Assembly: GCA_002358555.1 (NCBI GenBank)
Contig: DEPC01000177.1
Coordinates: 1-5,921, forward strand
Direction of reading: 5' to 3'
DNA: 5,921 bases
Origin: Hungatella sp. UBA3402
GTDB taxonomy: Bacteria > Bacillota > Clostridia > Lachnospirales > Lachnospiraceae
How positions within the stretch are numbered: the first letter of the stretch is position 1; every line of letters begins with the position of its first letter. Position numbers and translations under genes: made by a program. Shown here piece by piece: positions 5,405 to 5,921 of this stretch. The notes beneath the pieces were generated by a model. That model searched no databases. It saw only the letters and a program-made list of their open reading frames with translations, and was not told the origin of the DNA.

Positions 5405-5921
5405 TTATTTCTTGTTCCTAAATACTGGGTCTGCTGGGTAAGTGCCCACGATTTTCTGCATCGTCCTCTGCACTGCATCCTTTGAATTTTTCCAATCCTT
5501 GTCAGCATTTGTATAATCATACTTCTCAATCAGCCAGTCAATATCTCCTTGAACTCGTTCTAGTTCACGGTTCATCTGCCCAAATAAGATAGGAAATACC
5601 CTGTCTTGTTCCTTTTTCCCCAGCTCTCTCTCACATATTTCCACCAAATCTGCAAAATGGTGGATGCAAAATCCTCTTGAATGTTCCACCAATTTTAAAA
5701 ATTCTTCTTCATGTTTTACCTGATGAATAAATGTATCCAATACTCGAAGATATGTCTCATTCACTCTATCACACACATAACAATGACTTTCTTCCTGGCG
5801 AATCCAGTGACTTAGTTTGCAGGTTAGTTCCTCTTTTTTCTTAAAACGTCCCAACATAGTGGCTGGTCGAGGTGAAAATTCTTCCATCTGGTCCTTGAGC
5901 TCCCGACGCAGCCAAGCTAAT
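5405..5921 (-). CDS. DUF6062-like protein, C-terminal part (start lies beyond the window)
   Basis: The frame is open from the right edge to a TAA at 5407-5405, giving 171 visible residues. The first eleven (LAWLRRELKDQ) precede the first in-window ATG at 5887 without a stop, so the true start is probably outside. Numbering from that ATG, SHCYVCDRVNETYLRVLDTF (35-54) and SRGFCIHHFADL (70-81) form a CxxC plus CxHH arrangement that could bind a metal such as zinc. The later DIDWLIEKYDYTNADKDWKNSKDA stretch (114-137) is acidic and aromatic. From memory this pattern (CYVCD, GFCxxH, DWxxxKxDY, WxNSKDA) matches the DUF6062 family of clostridia, whose function is unknown. The assignment rests on motif recall and not a search. 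Base composition and strand agree with the neighbours. No terminator is visible before the rubrerythrin promoter region. Confidence 0.8.
   Translation of the reverse strand, partial: LAWLRRELKDQMEEFSPRPATMLGRFKKKEELTCKLSHWIRQEESHCYVCDRVNETYLRVLDTFIHQVKHEEEFLKLVEHSRGFCIHHFADLVEICERELGKKEQDRVFPILFGQMNRELERVQGDIDWLIEKYDYTNADKDWKNSKDAVQRTMQKIVGTYPADPVFRNKK

Noticed and set aside
5314..5529. Minus-strand open frame of 71 codons between the DUF6062-like gene and rubrerythrin.
   Set aside because: It mostly overlaps the DUF6062-like gene in another frame, runs into the rubrerythrin promoter and leader, and shows no domain or ribosome binding site.
1..5921. Mobile elements, CRISPR arrays, toxin-antitoxin pairs, biosynthetic clusters or RNA genes.
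   Set aside because: No transposase, integrase, regularly spaced repeats, tRNA-like cloverleaf or cluster-type enzymes were seen. The genes are same-strand, evenly composed and chromosomal in character.

Overview
The window reads as an ordinary chromosomal stretch of a low-to-medium GC anaerobic Firmicute. It is most likely a clostridial gut species of the Lachnospiraceae type. This is inferred from the strong AAGGAG-type ribosome binding sites, a rubrerythrin, a DUF6062-type protein, the scpA-scpB pair, and a secreted CAP protein with C-terminal glucan/choline-binding-type repeats typical of that group. No species can be named from the sequence. All six supported genes lie on the minus strand, so transcription runs from high to low coordinates. 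No tRNA, rRNA, CRISPR array, insertion sequence or phage gene was seen.

In the direction of transcription the layout is as follows. (1) 5921-5405 holds the C-terminal part of a Cys-rich DUF6062-like protein, cut by the window edge. (2) 5404-5279 is a regulatory gap with a -10 box, a near-palindrome at the -35 position, and a leader that can fold over the ribosome binding site. (3) 5278-4682 is a rubrerythrin. (4) 4642-3791 is a membrane-anchored metallophosphoesterase, closely spaced behind rubrerythrin and probably co-transcribed with it. (5) 3790-3667 is a second regulatory gap with a consensus sigma-A promoter (TTGACA, 16 bp, TATAAT), an 11-bp inverted repeat around the -35 box and a leader hairpin. 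(6) 3666-1318 is a large secreted protein with a thioredoxin-like domain, a CAP domain, an Asn/Asp-rich linker and cell-wall-binding-type repeats. (7) 1291-491 is scpA. (8) 488 to the left edge is scpB, cut short of its C-terminus.

ScpA and ScpB are the kleisin and winged-helix partners of the SMC condensin. They are translationally linked here: 2 bp separate them and the scpB ribosome binding site lies inside the end of scpA. The secreted CAP gene sits only 26 bp upstream of scpA with no visible terminator, so its strong promoter may also feed scpAB. Rubrerythrin suggests peroxide or oxygen defence. The neighbouring genes do not form an obvious single pathway.

I found no clear new multi-gene system. 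The parts most worth a second look are the domain make-up of the secreted protein, with its thioredoxin-like fold carrying CxxT instead of CxxC, and the two leader/promoter regions. The rubrerythrin leader is the stronger of these, because it can form two mutually exclusive hairpins, one of which masks the ribosome binding site.
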